64,000 nt of DNA from Roseiarcus sp963737365 (GTDB lineage Bacteria > Pseudomonadota > Alphaproteobacteria > Rhizobiales > Beijerinckiaceae). Every line of letters starts with the position of its first letter. Position 1 is the stretch's first letter. Position numbers and translations under genes: made by a program. Below, piece after piece: positions 7,426 through 17,000 of the stretch. The notes under the pieces were generated by a model, which saw only the letters and a list, made by a program, of their open reading frames with translations, had not been told where the DNA came from and did not search any database. The stretch lies in the NCBI GenBank assembly GCA_963737365.1, contig CAVTSD010000007.1, forward strand, positions 682,001-746,000, written 5' to 3'.

Positions 7426-9165
7426 TCAATGCGCTAGTCGCGGGCGCAATCGAACTCTAAGCCCCACGGGCGACATGGTGAAGCCGAAGAGCTCAGTGAC
7501 ATCCTCCGCGCGGCCAGCCCGCTCCACGTCGAAATTCTTGTACAACATGGACAGGAAAGCTTTCATTTCCAGGAGAGCAAGCGAGCGTCCCGGGCACATG
7601 CGGGGACCGGAGCCAAATGGGGCGGTGGCTGAGACCTCATGCGCGCCCGACTGAGCCTCCATCCATCGCTGCGGACGGAAAGCGAGCGGCTCGGCGAAAT
7701 TTGTTTGATCGAGTGCCGAGAGCCGAGGGAGAATGATGACCGTGGTTCCTGCCGGGACGTGATACTCGCCAAGCACCGTATCGACATTCGTGTCGAACAA
7801 CCCGACCGGCGCGACAGGGCGCAAGCGCATCGTCTCATTCGCGACCGCGCTCGCGCGCGCCAGTCCGTTGGCGACGTCCACATCTTCCGCCACATCGACT
7901 CGCCCGAAGGCTTCGTCCGCCTCGCGGCGAACTTCCGCGACCCACTCGGGGCTATCGCAGAGATGATGGACCGCCCACGCCAGTGTGTTTGCCGTCGTAT
8001 CTTCGCCAGCCAGCAGCATCGTCATGAGATTTGACATGATCACGTCGTCAGCAAATGGATTGCCCTTCTCGTCAACGGCGGCCAACATCGCCTCAAGGAA
8101 ATTTGACGGCCTCTGGGCGCGGTCTGGGTCCGCTTGGAGACGGGCGCGCGCCTCATCCATGAGGCCGCTTAGCCAAGTGCGGACATTCGTCAAAGCGCGC
8201 TCAAGCCGCCTATCGGACGGCGACCGAATGATCCGCCAGATCGGAAACAGCGCGAACAGTCGGCGGTTGACGACAGGAAGGATGATCTCGAGCTCGCGCT
8301 GAATCACGTCATCGGCCTGCTCGACCGTATTGACGTCGTAGCCGAAGGCGATCAGCATTGTCACATCAACCGTAAACCGCTTTAGATCGTCGAGAACATC
8401 AAAAGGCTCTCCGGCGCTCGCGGACTGCTCCAAGCGTTTTTTCAGTCGGCCGGCGACGGTCCTGATGAACGGGTAAAGTTGGCGAAGATTGCGCTGCGCA
8501 AGGGCCGCGACGGAAAGCTTACGCTGCGGGCGCCAGGACTCTCCCTCGGCGTTGAAGACGCCCTTGATGCCAATCTCTGAAATGATGCGGTCCATGTTCG
8601 CGCTGCGGCGAAATGTCTCAGGCCGTGCGCGTAGCAACTCGTTGATCAGGTTCGAATCGCTGATCGCAACAGATCGTCGAGGACCCATCGAGAGTTTGTA
8701 TATCGGGCCGTACTGTTCGGCCCATGCCTGAAGGATGAGGTGCACCTTTGTTGGATTGAGCTGGTGGATATTGCCGACCAGCGGCAGAGGTTTCGGGCCC
8801 GGCAAATCATCGAGCGAGCGGACCCCGATGGCGCTTCTGGAGGAATCCTTCAAGGCAGAGACATCGATAAAGATGGCCCCGTCGCGTTCGGCGATCGGAC
8901 AGGACGCAAGACACTCCGGTCCTCCGTCGCGCCGGCCGGAATCGATCCTGAACCGCCAACGATGGTTGCGGCACACGAGATTATCGCCGTCAAGTTCGCC
9001 TTCGCCCAGAAGCGCGCCTTGATGCGGACAACGTCCTTGAAAAGCGCGCCAGCCGGCTGCGGTTCTTACGAGCGCCACATCGATGCCGCTTGCAGACAGC
9101 GCAAAGGGACCTGCGCCCATCAGATCACGCGCATTGGCTGCATGCACAAAAGGATCGGGCTTCAT
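7426..9165 (-). CDS. Rieske [2Fe-2S]-cytochrome P450 fusion monooxygenase
   Basis: A 579-aa single-chain protein. Residues 1-105 form a Rieske ferredoxin-like domain with ligands Cys46/His48 in RCPHQGALL and Cys65/His68 in VCRNHRW (C-x-H-x16-C-x2-H). From about residue 118 a full cytochrome P450 follows: proline-rich LPGPKPLPLVGN, I-helix AGEDTTANTLAW, ExxR in ANETMRLRP and the haem-Cys loop FGSGPRMCPGRSLAL (Cys524). The Rieske part presumably feeds electrons to the haem; a separate reductase would be needed and none is nearby. The ATG at 9165 with GGGAGCGAG upstream is chosen because the further-open frame to 9771 is antisense to the phosphofructokinase gene. The substrate is unknown; there is no membrane anchor. 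Confidence 0.9.
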   Translation of the reverse strand: MKPDPFVHAANARDLMGAGPFALSASGIDVALVRTAAGWRAFQGRCPHQGALLGEGELDGDNLVCRNHRWRFRIDSGRRDGGPECLASCPIAERDGAIFIDVSALKDSSRSAIGVRSLDDLPGPKPLPLVGNIHQLNPTKVHLILQAWAEQYGPIYKLSMGPRRSVAISDSNLINELLRARPETFRRSANMDRIISEIGIKGVFNAEGESWRPQRKLSVAALAQRNLRQLYPFIRTVAGRLKKRLEQSASAGEPFDVLDDLKRFTVDVTMLIAFGYDVNTVEQADDVIQRELEIILPVVNRRLFALFPIWRIIRSPSDRRLERALTNVRTWLSGLMDEARARLQADPDRAQRPSNFLEAMLAAVDEKGNPFADDVIMSNLMTMLLAGEDTTANTLAWAVHHLCDSPEWVAEVRREADEAFGRVDVAEDVDVANGLARASAVANETMRLRPVAPVGLFDTNVDTVLGEYHVPAGTTVIILPRLSALDQTNFAEPLAFRPQRWMEAQSGAHEVSATAPFGSGPRMCPGRSLALLEMKAFLSMLYKNFDVERAGRAEDVTELFGFTMSPVGLRVRLRPRLAH

Positions 9166-9336
9166 GAGGCTCGCTCCCGCTTGAACCACGGCCGAGGGAG
9201 GCAAATACTGGCCCCGCTGGGCAGCTTTGGCAAGCCGCCGCTCGCGCGTTCCTCGCTTGCGCGTGACACACGCGTTTCCTAAGCCTGAGGCGTGGGGCGG
9301 GCGCCCGCCCACCCACGCCAAAGGGAGGGTGAAGAG

Positions 9337-10563
9337 ATGCCGCACAAGATCCTTGTCGCCCAGGGAGGTGGTCCGACAGCAGTCATCAACCAGTCGCTGG
9401 CTGGCGTTGCGCTCGAGGCGCGGCGGTTTCCCGAGGTGAGCCATGTCTATGGCGCGCTGCAGGGCGTCCGCGGCATCGTCAACGACGATCTCGTCGATCT
9501 CGGACAGGAGACGGTGGCGAACCTGGAGGCGGTCGCGGCGACGCCGGCGGCGGCGCTTGGTTCTACTCGGGACAAGCCGGACCTCAAATATTGTCAGGAG
9601 ATCTTCAAGGTCCTGAAGGCGCACGCGATCGACACGTTTTTCTATATCGGCGGCAACGATTCCTCCGACACCGTGCGAATCGTCGCGGAGGAAGCGAAGA
9701 GATCGGACCATGGGCTGCGCGCCATCCATATTCCCAAGACGATCGACAACGACCTCGTCGGCTTTGACCACACGCCGGGCTACCCCTCAGCGGCGCGCTT
9801 CGTTACGCAGGCTTTTGCTGGCGCGAATCTCGACAATCTCGCGCTGAAGGGCGTCTACGTCGCGGTCGTCATGGGGCGGCACGCGGGCTTCCTCACCGCC
9901 GCTTCGGCGCTGGCGCGCAAATATCCGGACGACGGGCCCCACCTCATTTATCTGCCGGAGCGCACCTTTGTCGTCGACAAGTTCCTGACCGACGTCAAGG
10001 AGACTTTCGAGCGCCACGGGCGCTGCATCGTCGCCGTGTCCGAAGGCATCCACGACGACAAGGGCGAAGCGATCATCACCAGGCTCATTGGCAAAGCCGA
10101 GAAGGATGCGCACGGCAACGTCCAACTCTCCGGCACCGGGGCGCTGGCCGATCTCCTCTGCGAGGAAGTGAAGTCCAAGCTCGGCATCAAGCGGGTGCGC
10201 GGCGACACCTTCGGTTATTTGCAGCGCTCGTTCGTCGGCTGCGTCAGCAAAGTCGACCAGCGCGAGGCGCGTGAGGTCGGCGAGAAGGCAGTACAATATG
10301 CGCTTCAAGGCGCAGGCGACGGGTCGGTGGCGATCCGCCGCGTCGGCAATTATGCGGTCGATTATCCGCTGATCCCGCTCGAGACGGTCGCCGGAAAAAC
10401 GCGCGTGATGGAGGATCATCTCATCAACGCCGCTGGCAACGACGTGACCCCGGCATTCCACGATTACCTGCGTCCGTTGCTTGGCGGCGACGTGATCGAT
10501 GTAGCGCGGCTGCGCGCGGCGAAGGTTGAGAAGGCCGGGGTGATGATGGGGGATGCGACCTAA
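9337..10563 (+). CDS. 6-phosphofructokinase, probably pyrophosphate-dependent
   Basis: A 408-aa glycolytic phosphofructokinase phosphorylating fructose-6-phosphate in the cytosol. Motifs are AQGGGPTAVINQSL (residues 8-21), YIGGNDSSDT near 103 and PKTIDNDL at 133-140, plus the substrate loop MGRHAGFL. The GGNDS motif has Asp where ATP-dependent enzymes have Gly, which in this superfamily goes with pyrophosphate use. PPi-PFKs are common in methanotrophs. The ATG at 9337 is preceded by GGGAGGGTGAAGAG; an in-frame GTG/ATG at 9292 lies within the divergent promoter gap. The phosphoryl donor is an inference from the motif. Confidence 0.92.
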   Translation: MPHKILVAQGGGPTAVINQSLAGVALEARRFPEVSHVYGALQGVRGIVNDDLVDLGQETVANLEAVAATPAAALGSTRDKPDLKYCQEIFKVLKAHAIDTFFYIGGNDSSDTVRIVAEEAKRSDHGLRAIHIPKTIDNDLVGFDHTPGYPSAARFVTQAFAGANLDNLALKGVYVAVVMGRHAGFLTAASALARKYPDDGPHLIYLPERTFVVDKFLTDVKETFERHGRCIVAVSEGIHDDKGEAIITRLIGKAEKDAHGNVQLSGTGALADLLCEEVKSKLGIKRVRGDTFGYLQRSFVGCVSKVDQREAREVGEKAVQYALQGAGDGSVAIRRVGNYAVDYPLIPLETVAGKTRVMEDHLINAAGNDVTPAFHDYLRPLLGGDVIDVARLRAAKVEKAGVMMGDAT

Positions 10564-10585
10564 GCGCAGGGGCGGCGGCTCCGAT

Positions 10586-11824
10586 TTAGTCAAACTTTGC
10601 AATCGGCTTTCGCCTGGGCGCGAGTTTCAGGGCCTGCAGCGCCAGCGGCGCCGTCAGCCCCTGCACGATCACCGAGAAGGCCACGACGGCAAATGCCGAA
10701 ATGAGAATATCGTCGCGCCGAGGCACATCGGGCGGGAGGGCGAGCGCAAGCGCCAGAGCGAGCGCGCCGCGCAAGCCGCCCCACCACATCAGATGCTGCT
10801 GGTTGAGAGGGATCGCCCAGCGCGAGCTTAAGAAAGCGAGGCAGACCGGATAGACCGCGACCGCGCGGCCGAGGAGAGCGAGCGCGACGACCAGCGTCAG
10901 GGGAAGCAAGCCTTCGCGCGCGAAATCGACCGTCGCCAGCGCCGAGCCGATCAGAAGAAAGACCAGCGAATTGGCGAGGAAGGCGGCAAACTCCCAGAAC
11001 TCGAGCACGAAGGCGCGACCATGCGGTGTGATCGAGAGGCCGAACCGCTCTTTCGTCGTGAGCACGCCAAGATTGCCCATGGTCAGTCCGGCGGCGACGC
11101 TCCCCAGCACGCCGGAGGCGCCGAAGTGCTCGGCGATCAAGAACGAGCCGAAAGCGGCGACCACGGTCAGCGCCGTCTCGACCAGATGATCGTCCGAGGT
11201 TCCCGCGATCATGACAGCAATCAGGCCCACGCCGAAGCCTGCGGCGAGACCGCCGCCGGCGACGACGGCAAACGTGGTGACGATCGTGAGCGGATCCTGA
11301 GCGCTCGCTGGGTCATGCGCCGCCCAGACGAGAATGAGCGCAAAGAGGACCGCGGCCGCGCCGTCGTTGAACAGGCTTTCGGCCTCGATGAGCAGGCTGA
11401 GGCGCCCGGTCACGCGCGATTCTTTGATGAGTGCGATGACCGCGATCGGGTCTGTCGCGCTGATTAGTGCCCCGAAGACGAGCGCAGATACAAGCGGCCA
11501 GCCGAGCAAGGTCACGAGCCCGACCGTCACGACAGCGGAGCAGAGCGCGACCCCGACGGTCGAGAGGGCGACCACTGGAACGAGATCGCGTTGCAAATCA
11601 TTCCAGCGCAGGTTGAGCGCGGCCTCGAACAAGAGAGGCGGCAGGACCACGTCGAAGATGAGGTCGTGGGTGAGCGCAAGACCGGCGTGACTGCGCGTGG
11701 CGGCGAGCGCCGCCCCCGCAAGGACGAGGCCGACCGTATAGGGCAGGCGCAGGCGGCGCGCCGCGAGCGCGACGAGGATCGCAAGGCCAAGCAGGCTCAG
11801 CGCGCGAAACAGCAGAACGTCCAT
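10586..11824 (-). CDS. CPA1-type Na+(K+)/H+ antiporter
   Basis: A 412-aa polytopic inner-membrane antiporter of the NhaP/CPA1 family, exchanging Na+ or K+ for protons. About 11-12 hydrophobic segments fill the protein. Conserved transport-core motifs are SATDPIAVIALIKE and EAESLFNDGAAAVLF, matching the NHE ion-binding helices. It has a short basic tail (LAPRRKPIAKFD) and lacks a long cytoplasmic regulatory domain. The ATG at 11824 gives a first hydrophobic helix (LLFRALSLLGLAILVALAAR). It is convergent with the phosphofructokinase gene, 22 bp apart. Ion specificity is not readable. Confidence 0.9.
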   Translation of the reverse strand: MDVLLFRALSLLGLAILVALAARRLRLPYTVGLVLAGAALAATRSHAGLALTHDLIFDVVLPPLLFEAALNLRWNDLQRDLVPVVALSTVGVALCSAVVTVGLVTLLGWPLVSALVFGALISATDPIAVIALIKESRVTGRLSLLIEAESLFNDGAAAVLFALILVWAAHDPASAQDPLTIVTTFAVVAGGGLAAGFGVGLIAVMIAGTSDDHLVETALTVVAAFGSFLIAEHFGASGVLGSVAAGLTMGNLGVLTTKERFGLSITPHGRAFVLEFWEFAAFLANSLVFLLIGSALATVDFAREGLLPLTLVVALALLGRAVAVYPVCLAFLSSRWAIPLNQQHLMWWGGLRGALALALALALPPDVPRRDDILISAFAVVAFSVIVQGLTAPLALQALKLAPRRKPIAKFD

Positions 11825-11873
11825 GCGTCCTGTCTAACGGCGCACCTCGCAAAGAGGAACTGTGCGGCCCTTG

Positions 11874-13304
11874 CTATTCCGCCGCCGTGGCGAGATCGGC
11901 CCCGGCGCGCAAATAACGCTCGGGATCGACCGGCTCGCCGTCAACGCGCACTTCGTAGTGCAGATGCGGGCCTGTCGAGCGGCCAGTCGAACCGAGCCTC
12001 CCTAAGACGGCGCCCGTCTGGACCTCTTGGCCTTCCTCGACGAGCGTTTCCGACATATGCGCGTAGCGGGTCGCGAGCCCGTTGCCGTGATCGATTTCGA
12101 CCATGTTTCCGTAACCGCCCGCGGGTCCCGCATGGACCACGCGGCCGGCGGCGGCGGCGTGGACTTCGGCTCCGTAAGCCTCAGCGAGGTCGACGCCCGG
12201 ATGCAACGCGAGACGGCCAAGGAACGGGTCAGCGCGATAGCCGAACGGCGAGGTGACGCTAGGATCGCCGGCAAGCGGCACGCGAAGCGGCACAAAAGAC
12301 ATGAGCGCCTTTAGGCGCTCGGCGGTCGTGACATCGCGCGCGACGCGTATGACCGCCGGGTCGAGCGCAGCCGCTGTTGAATTGAACTCGACCGGAATGA
12401 AGGGGCCGCCGACCCCGCCTTCGCCTCGGGGCAGAACGAGCTTCGCTGGATCGAGTCCGGTCTCGGCGACGATCGCCGCATTGCGTGAGGCGGAACGTTC
12501 GGCGGCGCGGTCAATCGCGGTCAGCGCCTTCGTCTGGCTCATCTCGATCCTGTCGAGCGCGTGATCGACGAGCGCAATGCGCGCCGAGGGATCGAGATTA
12601 TCCGCGGCCGCCGGCACGCTTGCCGTCGTGAATGGCGCGTCCAAGGGCAGGGCGCTGAGCGTTTCCCCCAACTCGTCGATCGGATGGGGCTTGACGGCGC
12701 GTGGCTCGGGAAGAGGGGCGTAAGCGCGCGCCTCGTCGTCCACGCTTGCGCGCGGCGCTGTCGACGGACCGAGAGCCTGGATCGCGCTCAGCGCGTCCGT
12801 CGGGGTTGGACTTGGCGGCCGCCGCCGAGAGGCCACGCGCTGGTCGCGGGCCTCCGTGTCGGCGAGCGCGGCCACGATCGAAGCCCGCTGTTCAAGCCGA
12901 GCCTGCCGGGAGGTGACTTCCTTCACCTTGCCGTAAAAGGAATTCCGGTCGAGCAATTGGCGGCTGGCGGCGTCGTCGAGCTGCGCTCGGGCCTCGGCTA
13001 GACGGTCCTCGTAAGCCGCCTTCATTTCCGCCTGATGCGCAAGAATTGCGCCCATCAGGTCGTCATGGAAGGCGACATAAAACGTGACGGAGGCGGTCCA
13101 GGCGAACGTGAGGAGCGCGAGCGCGGCAAGCGCCCCAACGCCCGCTCGCCCGAGCCGAACGCTGTGAGTGGCGTCACCCCGGGAGAGCGAAAGACAAAAA
13201 TGCGACCCCGGCGGGCTTGCCTCCGGGTAGTCCTCTCGCGACCACATGAACCAGCGCTCCAGCCCAGCGAAATCGGGCGTGCTCGACCGCGGAGCAAAGC
13301 GCAT
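11874..13304 (-). CDS. Membrane-anchored M23 (LytM-type) peptidase
   Basis: A 476-aa cell-envelope protein. One N-terminal transmembrane helix (GALAALALLTFAWTASVTFY) is followed by an alpha-helical, probably coiled-coil region and a proline/alanine-rich linker, then a C-terminal M23 domain. The zinc motif is intact: LHPGVD and HLHYEVR, with the upstream VTSPFGYRADPF strand. It probably trims peptidoglycan cross-links in the periplasm or controls cell separation. Several Mets are possible; 13304 keeps a short cytosolic N-terminus and leaves 63 bp to the bcp stop, with which it may share a transcript. Confidence 0.88.
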   Translation of the reverse strand: MRFAPRSSTPDFAGLERWFMWSREDYPEASPPGSHFCLSLSRGDATHSVRLGRAGVGALAALALLTFAWTASVTFYVAFHDDLMGAILAHQAEMKAAYEDRLAEARAQLDDAASRQLLDRNSFYGKVKEVTSRQARLEQRASIVAALADTEARDQRVASRRRPPSPTPTDALSAIQALGPSTAPRASVDDEARAYAPLPEPRAVKPHPIDELGETLSALPLDAPFTTASVPAAADNLDPSARIALVDHALDRIEMSQTKALTAIDRAAERSASRNAAIVAETGLDPAKLVLPRGEGGVGGPFIPVEFNSTAAALDPAVIRVARDVTTAERLKALMSFVPLRVPLAGDPSVTSPFGYRADPFLGRLALHPGVDLAEAYGAEVHAAAAGRVVHAGPAGGYGNMVEIDHGNGLATRYAHMSETLVEEGQEVQTGAVLGRLGSTGRSTGPHLHYEVRVDGEPVDPERYLRAGADLATAAE

Positions 13305-13367
13305 TAAGGTTAATGCATCGCAAAACCGCCTTGGTGGACGCAAGCCCGGCGATTGCGCTTTTGACCC

Positions 13368-13838
13368 TCAGAGCGCCTTCGTCGCCGCGAGGACCTCGTC
13401 GGCATGGCCCGGCACTTTCACTTTGCGCCAGACCTTGGCGATACGGCCATCGCGGCCAATCAGAAAGGTCGAGCGCTCGACCCCAAAATATTTGCGGCCA
13501 TACATGCTTTTTTCCTTCCATACCCCATAGGCCTCGATGGCGGAACGCTCGGGATCGGCGGCGAGCGCGATCTTCAGATCGTGCTTGTGTTTGAACTTGT
13601 CGTGGCTCGCGGCGCTATCCGGGGAGATGCCGATGACGGTCGCCCCGGCGGCGGCGAACCTCGCGCGCAAGCCGTTGAAGGCAATGGCCTGAGCGGTGCA
13701 GCCCGATGTGTCGTCCTTGGGATAGAAGTAGATCACGACCGATTTACCCTTCAGGTCGTTGAGATGCGTTCGGCCGCCGCCGTCGGTCGGCAGCTCAAAG
13801 TCAGGCGCTAAGTCGCCCTCAACCAGTTCCTTAACCAT
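13368..13838 (-). CDS. bcp: Thioredoxin-dependent peroxiredoxin, Bcp family
   Basis: A 156-aa cytosolic peroxiredoxin reducing H2O2 and organic peroxides. The peroxidatic cysteine sits in FYPKDDTSGCTAQA. There is no second Cys five residues later as in the E. coli enzyme, so it is probably of the 1-Cys-like or atypical Bcp subgroup. The length is normal. The ATG at 13838 begins MVKELVEGDLAPDFELP. A perfect 15-bp palindrome lies 16 bp upstream and may control it (see separate entry). The M23 peptidase gene follows 63 bp downstream on the same strand. Confidence 0.93.
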   Translation of the reverse strand: MVKELVEGDLAPDFELPTDGGGRTHLNDLKGKSVVIYFYPKDDTSGCTAQAIAFNGLRARFAAAGATVIGISPDSAASHDKFKHKHDLKIALAADPERSAIEAYGVWKEKSMYGRKYFGVERSTFLIGRDGRIAKVWRKVKVPGHADEVLAATKAL

Positions 13839-13854
13839 GTCGGCCCTCGTTTTG

Positions 13855-13869
13855 TCTCATTATGAGACC
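13855..13869. promoter_or_regulatory. 15-bp perfect palindrome, candidate operator upstream of bcp
   Basis: GTCTCATTATGAGAC has 7-bp arms around one central base. It ends 16 bp before the bcp ATG, where it would overlap the leader or promoter. It is the only sharp palindrome I saw in the divergent bcp/AsmA gap. The length suits a small dimeric regulator (MarR- or Rrf2-type), but no regulator gene is adjacent. The palindrome is seen directly; the operator role is inferred. Confidence 0.5.
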
Positions 13870-14048
13870 AATGCCCGAGTTTCGGAACGCGGACTCGTCC
13901 TTGGACATTGTCCTGTCGGGTCGACTGTTTCAATTGGCCGAGAAACCGGCCTGGACGTAAAGTCGGCTTGGCGCCTTCGAATCAACGAAGATTGGGCTTA
14001 AGTTGGGATCGCCACGACAGGTGATTGGCATTGGTCGTTCGATATAGC

Positions 14049-17000
14049 ATGTCGACACGGGCTCGCGCCCGAGCCGCTGTGCGAGACATGGCGGCGGATG
14101 CGCAGGGTCCTCGCCTTCGCTCGCGCTGGCGCCGATTTGGCGCTGGCCGAATTACGCGTATTTGTCTCCGGGCGGTGGAGCTCATCGCAGCCCTGTTCAT
14201 CGTCGGCGGGCTGGCGCTGGCTTCGTTGCTCGCGCGGGGGCCGCTGAGGTTGGTCGGCATGCACGACCAGATCCAAACCTCGCTTCAGGAGCGCGTCGGC
14301 GATCGTTACGCCATCGCTCTCGGCCCCACCTATCTCATGCACGATTCGTGGGGCGTGGGTCTGGGGTTCAAAGGCCTGACGGTGCGTGACGCTGCTGGCC
14401 GAACGGTCCTTTCCGCGCCGAGCGGCAAAATTGGCCTCGATCCGTTCGCGGCGGCGCTTCTCGACGTCCGGGTTCGGCGGCTTGAACTCGATGGCCTCGA
14501 CCTGCGCCTGCGCGTCGCCGCGGACGGCGCGCTCTCGCTTGCGGTCGCGGGTGACGCGGGCGCGACCCCGATCCCACTTCCCGGTCCGCCATCAGGAGGC
14601 GCGGGCGGCGCGAGTCTCGCCGCTCTCGTCGGCGCCGGTGTCGAAGCCATGGCGGGCGCCACACAGGCGCTCGACCGGTTGACCCTCGCCAACGGTCACT
14701 TCGAGATCGACAACGAGGCGACGCAGCGGTCCGTCGTCTACAGTGACTTTGCGGTCGTCTTCGATCATTCGGGGTCGATCGCGCATGCAGCGCTCTCGGC
14801 GACCGGTCCAGCGGGACCTTGGACAATCTCGGCGCAGGCGGCGGAAGGGGATGCCCGCACCCTGTCCCTCCAGGCGCATGACCTGAGCCTTGCCGACCTG
14901 CAAACGTTCGACAAGAAACCTCCGCCTCTGACCGCGGAAGGGCCGGTTGCGATCAAACTTGACGCTGAACTCGCGCCCGATTCGACGCTGCGCGCGTTCA
15001 CCGGCCAGTTCACGATCGGCGCTGGACGCGTGCACATCAACAACCCCGACGCCGTTCCCTTTTTCATCGACGAAGCGACCGGCGCCATAGCGTGGGATGC
15101 GGATGCGCGGCATTATCGTGTCGACAGGCTTGAGGTTCTGGCGGGCCTCACTCATGTCGACGCTCAGGGCTGGTTGGCCCCGCCCACCGACACGGACCGG
15201 GTCTGGACGACTCACCTTGAATCGCACGGCGCGCAATTCGGGCCTGAACGGCCGGGCGCCAATCCGGTCCCTCTCGAGTCCATGGTCGTTGACGCCCGCT
15301 TCCTCGAGGCGACGTCCCAGTTCATCCTCGATGGACTTAAGGCGCGCGGGCCCACTGTCGACGTAGCGGTCAAAGCAGAGGCGGCGCCGGACGGCGAGGG
15401 TTCTTCGCTCAAGCTCAACATCGACGCGGGTCCCAGCGCCACGGCTGATCTCATCCGTTTATGGCCGCAGTTCATCAATCCCGATGTGCGCGAATGGTGC
15501 GCGCAGAACCTGCACGGCGGACGGCTTCAAGGGTCGCTGAAAGCGAATTGGACCGCCGCCGACCTCGACGCAATGGCGCACAAACGCGGCTTGCCGCGCG
15601 AAAGCCTGCATGGCGAATTCACCACCCACGATGTCGGCGTCGACCTCATGCCCGGCTTGCCGATCATGATGACCGATGAGGGTGCGGGAACCTTCACCGG
15701 TCATGAGTTCACCGTCTCGGGCAACCATGCGACCATGGCGCTGTCGCCAACGCGTCGGGTGCAAGCGAATGACCTCGCTTTCACGGTCCCCGACATAACG
15801 CCAAGAGCCATCGTCGACGCTTCCACCAGGGCGCACATGACCGGAACTGCGGATTTGCTCGCCGATCTCCTGATGCGCGAACCTTTGCGTCGACAGGCGG
15901 GCCTCACACTCGATCCCGCGACCGTCAAAGGCCAGGCGGAAGGCGATCTGGTCCTCGATCTCAAGCTCGGCAAGACGGCGCGCCCTGAGGACACCCAGTT
16001 CCACGCTAGCGGAGCGCTCGACAATCTCCAGATCGATAAGTTTCTCGCCGACGAGAAGCTCGAGTCGGCGACGGCCTCGTTCGAGGCGGATCGCAACACG
16101 CTGAAGATCGCGGGCGACGGCGAGGTGCTTGGCGCCGCGACCCATATCGATGTCGCCCGCGCGCCCGGCGAGGAGGGATTGGCGACCATCACTTTTGCGC
16201 TCGACGCCGCCGGACGGGCCAGGCGCGGCATCAATTTCGGCTCGTGGCTGACCGGATCGCTTCCGATCAAGCTCAAAGCGCCTCTGACCCGCGCGAGCGC
16301 AGAGGTCGAAATCGATCTCACGCCTGCAGGCGTCGACAACCCCATTCCCGGGCTCTCGAAGCCGGCTGGGAAACCGGGCAAGGCGACCTTCCTCGTCAAG
16401 CCTTCGCCAGAGGGAGCAACGCTTAGTAACATCGCCATCGAGCTCGGCGTGCCGATGTTCCGGGGATCGGCGCAAATGGACGCAGCCGGCGCCGTGGAGA
16501 GCGCCACGATCACGCAGGCGCGCATCGCCGCTGGCGACGACTTCAAGGTCGATGTCGTCAATGGCCAGTCTTCGCTCAAGATTTCGGCGCACGGGGCTTC
16601 GCTCGACGCCCGCCCCTTCGTGAAATCGATTTTGGAGGGCGGTCCCTCCGGACAATCGGCGACGAAAGATTTCGACATCAACGCCAGGATTGCGAACGTC
16701 GAGGGCGCCAACAAGCAGGCGATTACGAACATGGAGCTCACCGCGTCCCGGCGCGGCGGCGAAACGCGACTCGGAAGTCTGCGCGGAAGAATCGGCGGCG
16801 GCGCGGTGACGGCGACGGGAAGCGGCGGAGAAACGCGGATCGTGACGTCCGACGCCGGCGCGCTTCTCCGTTTCGCCAATCTCTACTCGCATCTCGAAGG
16901 CGGCGACCTCAACCTGCTTCTCCGCTCCCGCGGCGATGTGAGCGCTGGAGAGGCGACGCTCACCGATTTCGTCTTGCGCGACGAGCCGGCGTTTCGCCAA

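Noticed and set aside
9166..9771. Long N-terminal extension of the Rieske-P450 frame (202 extra codons)
   Set aside because: It is antisense to the phosphofructokinase coding region, is arginine-rich and domain-free; the ATG at 9165 has a good Shine-Dalgarno and gives the family start.
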